Shown piece after piece: positions 1 through 8,528 of a DNA stretch of 64,000 bases. The stretch is from contig NZ_CP159835.1 in NCBI RefSeq assembly GCF_047731265.1, positions 2,542,001 through 2,606,000 of the forward strand. The letters are read 5' to 3'. The stretch comes from Patiriisocius sp047731265. GTDB lineage: Bacteria; Bacteroidota; Bacteroidia; Flavobacteriales; Flavobacteriaceae. The stretch's first letter is position 1. Each line of letters opens with the position of its first letter. Under the pieces are notes generated by a model that was given only the letters and a program-made list of their open reading frames with translations, searched no databases and was not told the DNA's origin. A program made the position numbers and the translations under genes.

Positions 1-31
1 GCTGGAAAAGTAATCAGGGCATACAATAAGC

Positions 32-931
32 TTATTCAACAATTACTTTTAAAACTTGTCTTTGATTTTTATGAGATTTTAAAATAAGCAAATACATTGC
101 AGCTTTATAATTTGAAAGGTTTAAATCTATTGAACTTTGATTATTTATATCGTAGGAATTTATCTTTTTACCATTTAAGTTAAACACATCTATCTTTTTA
201 AACGAATTGATATTGATTACTGAGAATTCATTTAAACTCGGTGTTTTTATAATTTGAATATTGGTTTTAGTAGCTGTAAATTCTGGTGTATCAAGAATGA
301 ATGAAGCTTCACAGGCATCAATAATTTCTAAATCTGAATAAAAGGAGTTTCCATTTTTAAACAGACAGGCAACTTTTCCAGCTTCATTAACATCTGGGAC
401 GCCACTTGGAGCATTAATTAAAGATAGAGAACCAACACCTTCCACCCATATGGCGCGGTTTGTACTAATTGTATTAGAAATAGTGGGAGATAAATAAAAA
501 TGGCGATAACTATTTCCATCAGCTAAAGGAAGAAGCGCTATTTCATCGACTTTATAATATCCAGCATCTTGGGTAAAAGGAGTAGCAGGATTTTTCATAT
601 CAATAGAATCTCCTACTTCAAGAGAGAAATCATACAAGAGATAATCTCTAATATCACCATTAGGAAAATATAATTTTAGATATACTTTTTTTTCGGCAAC
701 ATCTTCTCGCAATAAAAATCCTCTCGAAATATAATGGTATCCGTCGAGTACTTTAAAATTTATTCCATCAACGATAGTATCTCCATTTGTGTAATAAATA
801 TCTGTACTGCAATCACCAGAAAAACAATATTGAAGTTGCCATTCGTTATAGTCATCTAACAATGGTTTGTAGTCTTGAGAAAATAATTGGCTCGAAAAAC
901 TAATTAAAATTATAAGAATTAGTTTTTTCAC
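32..931 (-). CDS. T9SS type A sorting domain secreted protein
   Basis: A secreted protein of 299 residues. It begins with a classic signal peptide (residues 1-19, ending LFSQ). Its last 75 or so residues form a type IX secretion sorting domain of the Por type: a phrase like VFNLNGKKINSY, then LSNYKAAMYLLIL and a basic tail ending VIVE. The family passes the inner membrane by Sec and the outer membrane by T9SS, where the tail is cut off or swapped for an anchor. The middle part (residues 20-220) matches no fold that I recognise. The start codon at 931 is followed directly by the signal peptide. It stands alone at the window edge, with no operon partner visible. Confidence 0.85.
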   Translation of the reverse strand: MKKLILIILISFSSQLFSQDYKPLLDDYNEWQLQYCFSGDCSTDIYYTNGDTIVDGINFKVLDGYHYISRGFLLREDVAEKKVYLKLYFPNGDIRDYLLYDFSLEVGDSIDMKNPATPFTQDAGYYKVDEIALLPLADGNSYRHFYLSPTISNTISTNRAIWVEGVGSLSLINAPSGVPDVNEAGKVACLFKNGNSFYSDLEIIDACEASFILDTPEFTATKTNIQIIKTPSLNEFSVININSFKKIDVFNLNGKKINSYDINNQSSIDLNLSNYKAAMYLLILKSHKNQRQVLKVIVE

Positions 932-1264
932 TTTATTTTTAAAGTTAATCTGTTCATATTCGATATTATGGGTATAAAAATAATTTTTAAACTGAAATAT
1001 GGATTAACAAATGTTATTTAAAAATGTTAATACATGTGGTCTAATATATGAAAATCTGTCACCTTAAAATACAAATCACTCATAATATTATGATTAAAAT
1101 GAATAGTGTGTAGCGTAAGGGATTATTGAAAAATGATCCCGTTATGGTTGAATAGGCACATCAAGTAAATGTTTCAGTCTAATGGTTTGGAGTATTGATT
1201 TTCGCTAATTGGGTGACCGATTTCCAAGAAAATCTGTAGCCTTTTAGAAAAGTACATAATAGTT

Positions 1265-1465
1265 TCAATAGGTGTAAAGAGCGATTGGAAAGATGGATTG
1301 CGAACTGCCGTATGCGTTCCTGATTGCTATTGCTAGCAGCAATAGTGGTGAAAGAACCAAGGTGCTTGTATATAGCCTGTCCCTTATGTATTACGGGATA
1401 CGATGGTGTGGGAGGCGCACTCCGTTCCTATTTAAGTGCGGAGCAGTCTACTTGATTGTAGGCCA
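1265..1465 (+). mobile_element. Probable degenerate group II intron 3' end (domain V/VI remnant)
   Basis: The stretch reads GAACTGCCGTATGCG, then a roughly 65-base loop, then ATGGTGTGGGAGGCG and a stem CGCACTCCG / GTGCGGAG ending GTCTACTTGATTG. From memory this order matches the post-ORF 3' region of Bacteroidota group II introns (domain V-like hairpin, then domain VI with a bulged-A tail). No reverse transcriptase reading frame survives upstream. The long loop is unusual for domain V, so the copy is probably dead. The 330 bases before it (932-1264) hold no gene that I can support. Confidence 0.4.
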
Positions 1466-1470
1466 TGTAT

Positions 1471-1872
1471 TTATTTTGTGATAGTTGAATCCTCGGCAAC
1501 AGGAGTAATCGTTGCAAATTCATTAGAGTATGTTACTTTCCACGAATCATCAATCTTTTTAAAAACCAATGTTGCTGCAAATGGATCTATTTTGAACTGC
1601 TGCTTGTCTTTAAGTTTTGCCTGTCCTGTTCCCGTAAAAGTAAAAATGACATTCTTCTTGTCAATATATGTAAATAGAATGTCGGTTTCATTCTATGTTT
1701 GATGGTCCACTGCACCAAAATATTCTTGCCCGTGGTTACTATAATCACTAATTCTATCGAAGAAATCATTTAGTATAGTATTCCATAAACGATTTTCTAA
1801 TCTTTCATCAATCGATTCGACTTAAATATTTTCTCTGATTGATGTTTTGCCTATTTTTTGTGAAAATCTCAT
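1471..1872 (-). pseudogene. Pseudogene: AbiJ-like N-terminus joined to NTF2/SnoaL-like C-terminus
   Basis: Translating the minus strand from the ATG at 1872 gives one continuous frame of 134 codons, interrupted only by a TAA at 1822-1824 and a TAG at 1693-1695. The first 35 residues (MRFSQKIGKTSIREN, then ESIDERLENRLWN) resemble the AbiJ N-terminal domain (AbiJ_NTD4) seen in abortive-infection proteins. The rest (HGQEYFGAVD, then FTGTGQAKLKDKQQFKIDP and FKKIDDSWKVTYS) resembles the end of an NTF2/SnoaL-like protein. It probably arose by a deletion that fused two genes, followed by stop mutations. The family calls are from memory; the broken frame is seen directly. Confidence 0.55.
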
Positions 1873-2185
1873 TCTTTTTTTTAGTTGTTGCCAACGTTTT
1901 GTATAACTATAGTAAGGGCAAAGCATAAAACTAATTTCGGCTATGTCCCGAGATCATTTTTACAAATTATACTTTTAATTTTAATTTGGCAAAAGTTGCA
2001 TTTGTGTAAATTCGGCGTATTTATAGAAGATCACCAACCGTTTAATTAAGTCACGAATCTCCCTATTTTATTTATATTTTGTTAGGGGCAGTTTCTTTAT
2101 CACCGTTTGAGTGCAAATCTCTTTCGCATCCGAGTGAGAAAATCCTTCTCAACGTTAAAAGCACAAAACAAACTTTCCTAAACCA

Positions 2186-2201
2186 TTACGGAAATCCGTA
2201 A
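2186..2201. promoter_or_regulatory. Palindrome TTACGGA-AA-TCCGTAA
   Basis: A perfect 7-bp inverted repeat with a 2-base AA centre. A copy with the same 7-2-7 geometry (TTACGGG-AA-CCCGTAA) lies 386 bp downstream. The shape suits a dimeric DNA-binding protein; no regulator gene is adjacent. Confidence 0.45.
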
Positions 2202-2571
2202 CACACATTTGGTCACTTATAGATTTGCCGCACTGACTCAATCAAACTCAAAATACACACGGAACTTTTTAGCTGTAAAATAAGTGCGATGTTTAAATTA
2301 TTTTTTTATCAGTTTAAAAAAAACAGAATTTTAAAAGCCTGCGACTTAAAGAAGAGCAAAAGCCCCAAGAAACCCTTGCGAAACCTTCTACGCTATTTTT
2401 TTTGCCAAATTGTACCTAACAATTGTATATCGTTATTGACGATATATCTATAATTTAAAGCAGGCTATTTATTTTGAAAATATCTAGAGAATAAGTGGCT
2501 ATTTTTCGTTCGATACCTACTTCATAAGTTTTTTTATAAATATAAAGCTACATCAACAGATGTTGTTTACC

Positions 2572-2587
2572 TTACGGGAACCCGTAA
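2572..2587. promoter_or_regulatory. Palindrome TTACGGG-AA-CCCGTAA
   Basis: Second copy of the 7-2-7 palindrome, differing from the first only at the innermost pair of each arm (A:T to G:C), a compensated change that keeps the symmetry. It lies 162 bp upstream of the small gene at 2749. Confidence 0.45.
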
Positions 2588-2748
2588 CCCTAAGAATATA
2601 CTAAGATAATTTTATCAAAGACGGCAAGATTATAACAATAGTAAAACAACAAAGCCTAACTGCTTGTGCCACCTTATAAAGAGATCGTAAAACATTCTAC
2701 ATTATTAACGCTATGCATTGAGATAAAAAACATTTCTATCTTTCACCT

Positions 2749-2985
2749 ATGATCGTTGAACAATTTAAAAGGCTTGGTAGAGCACAACAAGAAAACCATA
2801 TTACCAACTATGGAGAGTTTCTAAGTGTTCATACAATCCAGAATGAAAAGTTTGGTCTTTATGACATTGATAATTTCTTTGTTGAAATACGATGTGAAAA
2901 TGATAGTTTAAGGGTATTAGAAATTAGCATGTTTGTTACAGGTCTTTTATTAGCTAAGTATTCAACATTAGATATAATTATTTAA
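2749..2985 (+). CDS. Small conserved-looking hypothetical protein (78 aa)
   Basis: A 78-residue soluble protein without signal peptide or membrane segment. It starts MIVEQFKRLGRAQQENH and ends in a hydrophobic stretch (MFVTGLLLAKYSTLD). I have an impression of similar short proteins in Flavobacteriaceae mobile regions but cannot name a family. The start follows a plausible leader (TTTCACCT just before ATG). Balanced composition and a start well spaced from the next gene favour a real gene. Function unknown. Confidence 0.5.
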   Translation: MIVEQFKRLGRAQQENHITNYGEFLSVHTIQNEKFGLYDIDNFFVEIRCENDSLRVLEISMFVTGLLLAKYSTLDIII

Positions 2986-3003
2986 GAAGTTTATACGTGA
3001 GAC

Positions 3004-3207
3004 ATGAAATATTTAATAATATTTACCGCCAGCCTATTAATATGTAGTTGCAACAATAAAAAGGTTAGTGAAGAAAGGCAGTATTCTATTGACCGAACTA
3101 ATAGGTATGTGGAAAGTTTAGAATATGAGGTTGATAGTTTAAAAACTGAATTAGAAAAATGTGCTGATTGGGTGGATCTGCTTGAAGAAAAGAACAGTAA
3201 AGAATAA
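3004..3207 (+). CDS. Small putative lipoprotein with coiled coil (67 aa)
   Basis: The first 16 residues form a lipoprotein signal peptide with lipobox LLICSC, so Cys16 would be the lipidated residue. The mature part is short, charged and heptad-like (ESLEYEVDSLKTELEKCADWVDLLEEK), predicting a single coiled coil. The gene begins 18 bp after the previous one and ends where the remnant of the Rep reading frame begins. Small lipoproteins like this occur next to mobilisation genes in Bacteroidota, but a role cannot be assigned. Confidence 0.6.
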   Translation: MKYLIIFTASLLICSCNNKKVSEERQYSIDRTNRYVESLEYEVDSLKTELEKCADWVDLLEEKNSKE

Positions 3208-3210
3208 TAT

Positions 3211-4257
3211 ACACCAAGTTTAAATACATTAGCAGATAACGGGACAAACAAAACAGGACAGACAAACATTATGGTCAATGGTGAAGGCTCTGACCTCAGC
3301 AAAAAGAGGATTTAAAAGGAAAAGCCAAACGAAAAACCATTACTCAGATATGATGCTCAACCTCATCACAATAGCGCAGGAAAACGGAGAGCCAGAGTTA
3401 GAAAAATCATATTGGAATACTTATTACTGTCAACAGAATACTGTTACAGCCGATGGCAGATTATATGGTAAATATTGCAAAAATAGATTTTGCACATTGT
3501 GTTGTGCTAATCGCAAAGCTGAGATGATAAATAGATACTATCCTATTCTAAAGGATTGGAAAGAGGCCTACTTCATAGCTTTGACCGTTAAGGCATGCAA
3601 GGCGCATCAATTAAAACCATATATAAAGATAATGCTTAAAACATTCCAGAAGATTACTGGGAAACATCGAAAACGTTATCAGAGAGGTACGGGATTAAAA
3701 TTGGTTGGTATAAAATCATTAGAAAGCAACTTCAACTCCCAAAGCTAAAACATACAACCCTCAATTATATATAGTCGTTAAAGACAAATGGATGGCTGTG
3801 GTGATTAAAAAAGAATGGACTTTAAGAAGTAAAAAAGGATATGCAGAACATTGGTGTCAGAAGATAAAGCCGATAACTAATTTAGAGGCAGGTTTAATAG
3901 AGATTATTAAATATGGCAGCAAAATTTTCACAAAAACAGATTTAAAGAACAAGGTTAAAGAAACAGATACCCCTCATATATATCTTAAAACATTATATAC
4001 AATATTAACAGCTATGAAAGGGGAACGTATATTTGACAGGTTTGGATTTGATGCTCCAAAAAAAAAGTATCGTTAAATATACACCTGCAAAGCTCTTATC
4101 AATGTATAAGGAATGGTAGTACGATATTGAAAGCTCAGATTGGATTAATCCTATTACAGGTGAACTACTCACAGACTATAAATTGCCTTCTCGTTTACAG
4201 GCTATTTTGAATGAGAACATTAACTTAGTTCGAAATTATACTTTAAATTTTTGTTAA
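3211..4257 (+). pseudogene. Frameshifted plasmid replication protein (Rep) pseudogene
   Basis: The pieces together read as a rolling-circle-type Rep protein of Bacteroidota plasmids. They run through three frames: a start-less lead (SLNTLADNGTNKTGQ), then after a shift near 3305 the core with YGKYCKNRFCTLCCANRKAE and FIALTVKA, then after a shift near 3742 KTYNPQLYIVVKDKW to IFDRFGFDAPKK, and after a shift in the A-run near 4060 a tail (YTPAKLLSMYKEW, TAG, YDIESSDWINP) ending at 4257. With three frameshifts and an in-frame TAG it cannot make protein. It marks an integrated and decayed small plasmid just upstream of the metal-efflux operon. Confidence 0.75.
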
Positions 4258-4299
4258 TAAAAATGCTAATTGTTATTTTTATTTATCTTTAAGCACTTT

Positions 4300-4713
4300 A
4301 TGAAACAAGTTTTCCATAAAATAATGTCCTTACTAATGGCATTTGTAGTGTTATTCTCTACAATGTCATTTACTATTGATATGCACTATTGTGGAGATAC
4401 TTTAGTTGATACTGCTATTTTCAAAAAAGCAAAAGGTTGCGGAATGGAAATGCAAAATCCATCAACTAAAGGTTGTTCTATAACAAAAAAGAATTGTTGT
4501 AGTGATAAGCAGATAGTTATCGATAGTCAAGATGAATTAAAATTATCTTTTGACACGTTTTCTTTTGAACAACAGCAATTCGTAACTTCATTTATTTACT
4601 CTTATATCAACCTTTTTGAAGGTGCAGAAGGAAATACAACTTCTTTTTCAGAATATCCACCACCTCTTATTGCTAGGAGCATCTACAAACTTGACGAGAC
4701 CTATTTAATTTGA
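4300..4713 (+). CDS. HYC_CC_PP family protein
   Basis: A protein of 137 residues, counting from the ATG at 4300, which begins directly before the signal-like helix (MKQVFHKIMSLLMAFVVLF); an ATG at 4270 would only add a hydrophobic tail in front. Diagnostic motifs are all present: HYC (DMHYCGDTL), paired cysteines (KGCSITKKNCCSDK) and a proline pair near the C-terminus (YPPPLIA). This small exported family in Bacteroidota sits beside copper/silver efflux pumps and probably handles thiophilic metal in the periplasm. It is the first gene of the efflux operon, 109 bp before the pump. Confidence 0.8.
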   Translation: MKQVFHKIMSLLMAFVVLFSTMSFTIDMHYCGDTLVDTAIFKKAKGCGMEMQNPSTKGCSITKKNCCSDKQIVIDSQDELKLSFDTFSFEQQQFVTSFIYSYINLFEGAEGNTTSFSEYPPPLIARSIYKLDETYLI

Positions 4714-4822
4714 TTCTTAAACTTTAGACCCTATTGTCCTGTAACTGCAATGTTATAAGGATAATTTCTTGTATTCGGTATTTTCTTAAATACCAATGTC
4801 TAACTGTTTAAAGAATAAATCA

Positions 4823-7800
4823 ATGCTCAATAAAAGCATCAAATTTTTAATAGAAAATAAACTTGTCGCTGTCCTATTACTCGTCCTATTTATAGGGTGG
4901 GGAATTGTAAACGCACCATTTAATTGGGAAACAGGATTTTTACCAAGTAATCCTGTTGCAGTAGATGCCATTCCTGATATTGGCGAAAATCAACAAATCG
5001 TATTTACTAAATGGGATGGTCGTTCGCCACAAGATATTGAAGACCAAATTACCTATCCATTAACGACTTCTTTATTAGGGATTTCAGGAGTAAAAACCAT
5101 TCGTAGTTCTTCTATGTTTGGATTTTCAAGTATCTATATCATTTTTGATGAAGATGTAGATTTTTATTGGAGCAGAAGCCGAATACTCGAAAAGTTAAAT
5201 TCTTTACCTAACAATTTACTTCCTGATGAAGTCAGTCCATCATTAGGTCCTGATGCCACAGGATTAGGGCAAATATTTTGGTACACGATTGAAGGTCGAG
5301 ACGAGCAAGGCAATGTAACAGGTGGTTGGGATTTACACGAAATACGAAGTGTACAAGATTACTATGTTAAATATGCCTTATCTTCTGCAAGTGGTGTTTC
5401 AGAAGTCGCTTCAATAGGTGGTTTTGTTCAAGAATATCAGGTAGATGTAAATCCTGAATTAATGCGACAATACAATATTGGTTTACATCAAATTGTAAAA
5501 GCAGTTAAGGAAAGTAACAAAGATATTGGAGCGCAAACTATTGAGATAAACCAAGCCGAATATTTAGTAAGAGGTTTAGGTTATATTAAATCCATTTCTG
5601 ATATAGAAAACGCTGTTGTTACTTCCGAAGATTTTACAGCAATTAAGATAAAAGACATTGCAAAAGTTACGCTTGCACCAAAAGCAAGGCGAGGAATTTT
5701 AGACAAAGAAGGCGCTGAAGTTGTTGGAGGTGTAGTTGTATCAAGATATGGTGCAAATCCATTAGAAGTCATTAATAATGTGAAATCTAAAATAAACCAA
5801 TTAAGCACAGGATTACCTTCAAAAGTATTGAAAGATGGCAGAACCTCACAACTAACAATAGTACCTTTTTATGATAGGTCAGAACTTATTAAAGAAACTT
5901 TAGGCACACTGAACGAAGCATTGACATTAGAAATATTAATCACCATTTTAGTCATCCTTCTTATGATGTTTAATCTTCGTGCTTCTGTACTTATTTCAGG
6001 CTTACTACCTGTTGCAGTTTTAATGGTATTTATTGCTATGAAACTCTTTGGTGTAGATGCTAACGTTGTGGCATTATCTGGAATTGCTATCGCTATTGGA
6101 ACTATGGTTGATGTAGGCGTCATTCTTTCTGAAAATATTATTAGGCATTTAGAAGAAAACAAAGAAAAACTATCTGTTAATGAAGTGGTATATAATGCTA
6201 CAACCGAAGTTTCAGGTGCAATTATAACTGCTGTTTTAACAACTATCATTAGTTTTATTCCCGTATTCACAATGATTGGAGCAGAAGGAAAATTGTTTAG
6301 ACCATTGGCATTTACAAAGACCTTTGCATTAACAGCTTCTATTATTGTTGCATTGTTTTTAATTCCACCTTTTGCTGCATATCTATTTAAGAAAAGAAGT
6401 ATCAAAAAAGCTTCAAGGCTTATTATCAATAGTATTCTAATTCTATTGGGAATAATAGCGCTAGTTTATGGGTATTGGCTCGGTCTTATACTTATTGCTT
6501 TCGGTATTTCATCTATTTTAAAATGGCAAGAAAAGATTACAGAAAAACAAGCAAACTTTATTAATATCGTTATTTCTGCTTTAGCAATTATATTTCTGTT
6601 AGCAGAGTATTGGCGACCTTTAGGAGTTGATAAAAATATATTTTGGAATCTCATATTTGTGGCTATTATTTGCTTTGGGCTTTTAGGTGTTTTTACTTTA
6701 TTCAGAAGATATTATACACGCATTTTAAATTGGGCTTTAGCCAATAAATTACTATTCCTATCTATTCCAACAGCGCTTGTTATTTGTGGATTTTTAATAA
6801 TGAAAAACACAGGTAAAGAGTTTATGCCTTCACTCAACGAAGGCTCTTTTCTGCTAATGCCTACATCAATGCCACATTCAGGCGTTGAAGAAAACAAACG
6901 TGTTTTACAACAGTTAGATATGGCTGTGGCGAGTATTCCTGAAATTAAAACCGTAGTTGGTAAAGCAGGTCGTGTAGAATCATCTTTAGACCCTGCGCCA
7001 TTGTCGATGTACGAAAACTTAATTCAGTATAAATCTGAATATATGCTAAATGAAGATGGAGAGCGACAACGCTACAAAACAAATAGCGAAGGTTTTTATG
7101 AACTTAACAATGGAACATCGGTAGAAAACCCAAACAATTCAGATAATACTGTTACAATGCCTGAAATAACTAATAAAGAACTTGTAGAAGATAATGATGG
7201 CGAGTTTTACAGAAATTGGCGACCTGAAATAAAATCTGCGAATGATATATGGAATGAAATTGTACGAGTAACAAAATTGCCAGGCGTTACATCAGCACCA
7301 AAATTACAGCCTATTGAAACACGATTGGTAATGCTACAAACAGGAATGCGCGCGCCAATGGGAATAAAAGTAAAAGGACAGGATTTAAAACAAATAGAAG
7401 CCTTTGGTTTGCGATTAGAAACTATTTTAAAGCAAGTTGAAGGTGTTAAAACCGAAGCCGTTTTTGCTGATAGAATTGTGGGTAAACCTTATTTGTTAAT
7501 TGACATTGACAGAGAGAAAATTGCACGTTATGGGATTTCTATACAAGATGTACAAGACGTTTTAATGGTAGCTGTTGGTGGTATGGAAATAACACAAACG
7601 GTTGAAGGTCGAGAGCGTTATGGCGTTCGTGTTCGATATCCAAGAGAATTAAGAGCCAATCCAACCGACTTAAAAAACATTTATGTTCCTGTTGCAAAAG
7701 GCAGTCCAATACCATTAGGCGAATTGGTTGAAATCCGCTACGAACAAGGCGCACAAGTTATTAAAAGTGAAGACACATTTTTAATTGGTTATGTGTTGTT

Positions 7801-8527
7801 TGATAAGTTAGATGGTTTTGCAGAAGTTGGAGTTGTTGAAAATGCACAAGCCTTAATTCAATCAAAAATAGATTCAGGAGAATTAATTGTTCCAAAAGGC
7901 GTCAACTACCAATTTACAGGAACGTATGAAAATCAAATACGAGCCGAAAAAACATTATCGGTTGTAGTGCCATTAGCATTAATAATCATCTTTTTAATCC
8001 TATACTTTCAATTTCGTTCTGTAGCAACTTCATTAATGGTCTTTACAGGTATTGCAGTAGCCTTTGCAGGTGGATTTATAATGATTTGGTTGTATGGTCA
8101 AGATTGGTTTTTAAACATCAATTTCTTTGGCGAAAACCTCCGAGAATTGTTTCAGATGCACACGATTAATTTAAGTGTTGCGGTTTGGGTTGGTTTTATT
8201 GCACTCTTTGGAATTGCAACAGATGATGGTGTTGTGATGGCAACGTATCTCACACAAACATTTGATAGAAATAAACCAACCAACAAAACAGCTATTAGAG
8301 CATCTATTGTTGAAGCAGGCGAAAAACGAATCAGACCTTGTTTAATGACAACCGCAACTACCATATTAGCATTATTACCTGTGCTTACCTCAACAGGTCG
8401 TGGAAGTGATATAATGATTCCTATGGCTATTCCAAGTTTTGGCGGAATGCTAATCGCATTAATAACCTTATTTGTTGTCCCTGTTTTATATAGTTGGAAA
8501 CAAGAAATACAACTTAAAAAGAACTAA
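4823..8527 (+). CDS. cusA: CusA/CzcA family heavy-metal efflux RND transporter
   Basis: The inner-membrane pump of a tripartite efflux system, driving metal export with the proton gradient. It shows the RND plan: first membrane helix near residue 20, a large periplasmic loop (from NPVAVDAIPDIGENQQ), the TM4 region IAIGTMVDVGVILSENIIRH with its acidic residues, and the second half ending FGIATDDGVVMATYL and GGMLIALITLFVVPVLYSW. At about 1,234 residues it is longer than E. coli CusA (about 1,050), with extra hydrophobic segments mid-protein and an acidic periplasmic insert. Met-rich patches (MLQTGMRAPMG) suggest Cu(I)/Ag(I). I chose the start at 4823 because MLNKSIKFLIENK matches the family; an upstream ATG at 4796 is possible. 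Confidence 0.9.
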   Translation: MLNKSIKFLIENKLVAVLLLVLFIGWGIVNAPFNWETGFLPSNPVAVDAIPDIGENQQIVFTKWDGRSPQDIEDQITYPLTTSLLGISGVKTIRSSSMFGFSSIYIIFDEDVDFYWSRSRILEKLNSLPNNLLPDEVSPSLGPDATGLGQIFWYTIEGRDEQGNVTGGWDLHEIRSVQDYYVKYALSSASGVSEVASIGGFVQEYQVDVNPELMRQYNIGLHQIVKAVKESNKDIGAQTIEINQAEYLVRGLGYIKSISDIENAVVTSEDFTAIKIKDIAKVTLAPKARRGILDKEGAEVVGGVVVSRYGANPLEVINNVKSKINQLSTGLPSKVLKDGRTSQLTIVPFYDRSELIKETLGTLNEALTLEILITILVILLMMFNLRASVLISGLLPVAVLMVFIAMKLFGVDANVVALSGIAIAIGTMVDVGVILSENIIRHLEENKEKLSVNEVVYNATTEVSGAIITAVLTTIISFIPVFTMIGAEGKLFRPLAFTKTFALTASIIVALFLIPPFAAYLFKKRSIKKASRLIINSILILLGIIALVYGYWLGLILIAFGISSILKWQEKITEKQANFINIVISALAIIFLLAEYWRPLGVDKNIFWNLIFVAIICFGLLGVFTLFRRYYTRILNWALANKLLFLSIPTALVICGFLIMKNTGKEFMPSLNEGSFLLMPTSMPHSGVEENKRVLQQLDMAVASIPEIKTVVGKAGRVESSLDPAPLSMYENLIQYKSEYMLNEDGERQRYKTNSEGFYELNNGTSVENPNNSDNTVTMPEITNKELVEDNDGEFYRNWRPEIKSANDIWNEIVRVTKLPGVTSAPKLQPIETRLVMLQTGMRAPMGIKVKGQDLKQIEAFGLRLETILKQVEGVKTEAVFADRIVGKPYLLIDIDREKIARYGISIQDVQDVLMVAVGGMEITQTVEGRERYGVRVRYPRELRANPTDLKNIYVPVAKGSPIPLGELVEIRYEQGAQVIKSEDTFLIGYVLFDKLDGFAEVGVVENAQALIQSKIDSGELIVPKGVNYQFTGTYENQIRAEKTLSVVVPLALIIIFLILYFQFRSVATSLMVFTGIAVAFAGGFIMIWLYGQDWFLNINFFGENLRELFQMHTINLSVAVWVGFIALFGIATDDGVVMATYLTQTFDRNKPTNKTAIRASIVEAGEKRIRPCLMTTATTILALLPVLTSTGRGSDIMIPMAIPSFGGMLIALITLFVVPVLYSWKQEIQLKKN

Positions 8528-8528
8528 A

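Larger units (their letters stand above)
1873..2748. other. 876-bp intergenic region without supported genes
   Basis: No reading frame here has a plausible start, length and composition. What it does hold: a TTGTTGCCAACG box at 1884-1895 and a GTTAGGGGCA box at 2081-2090, which look like the two ends of a dispersed flavobacterial intergenic repeat, and two related palindromes at 2186-2201 and 2572-2587. The rest is AT-rich and featureless. It probably represents decayed mobile DNA between the pseudogenes on both sides. Confidence 0.5.

Noticed and set aside
1293..1702. Two overlapping plus-strand open frames
   Set aside because: They cover the intron remnant and the antisense of the AbiJ/NTF2-like pseudogene; neither has recognisable protein features.
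1884..2090. Integron-type attC site (TTGTTGCCAACG ... GTTAGGGGCA)
   Set aside because: The ends only loosely match the attC core (GTTRRRY fails at the last base), no integron integrase is nearby, and the distance of about 205 bp is long.
5869..6429. 186-codon open frame on the minus strand inside cusA
   Set aside because: It is antisense to a strongly conserved membrane region of the pump, with Ile/Thr/Ala-rich composition typical of a shadow frame.
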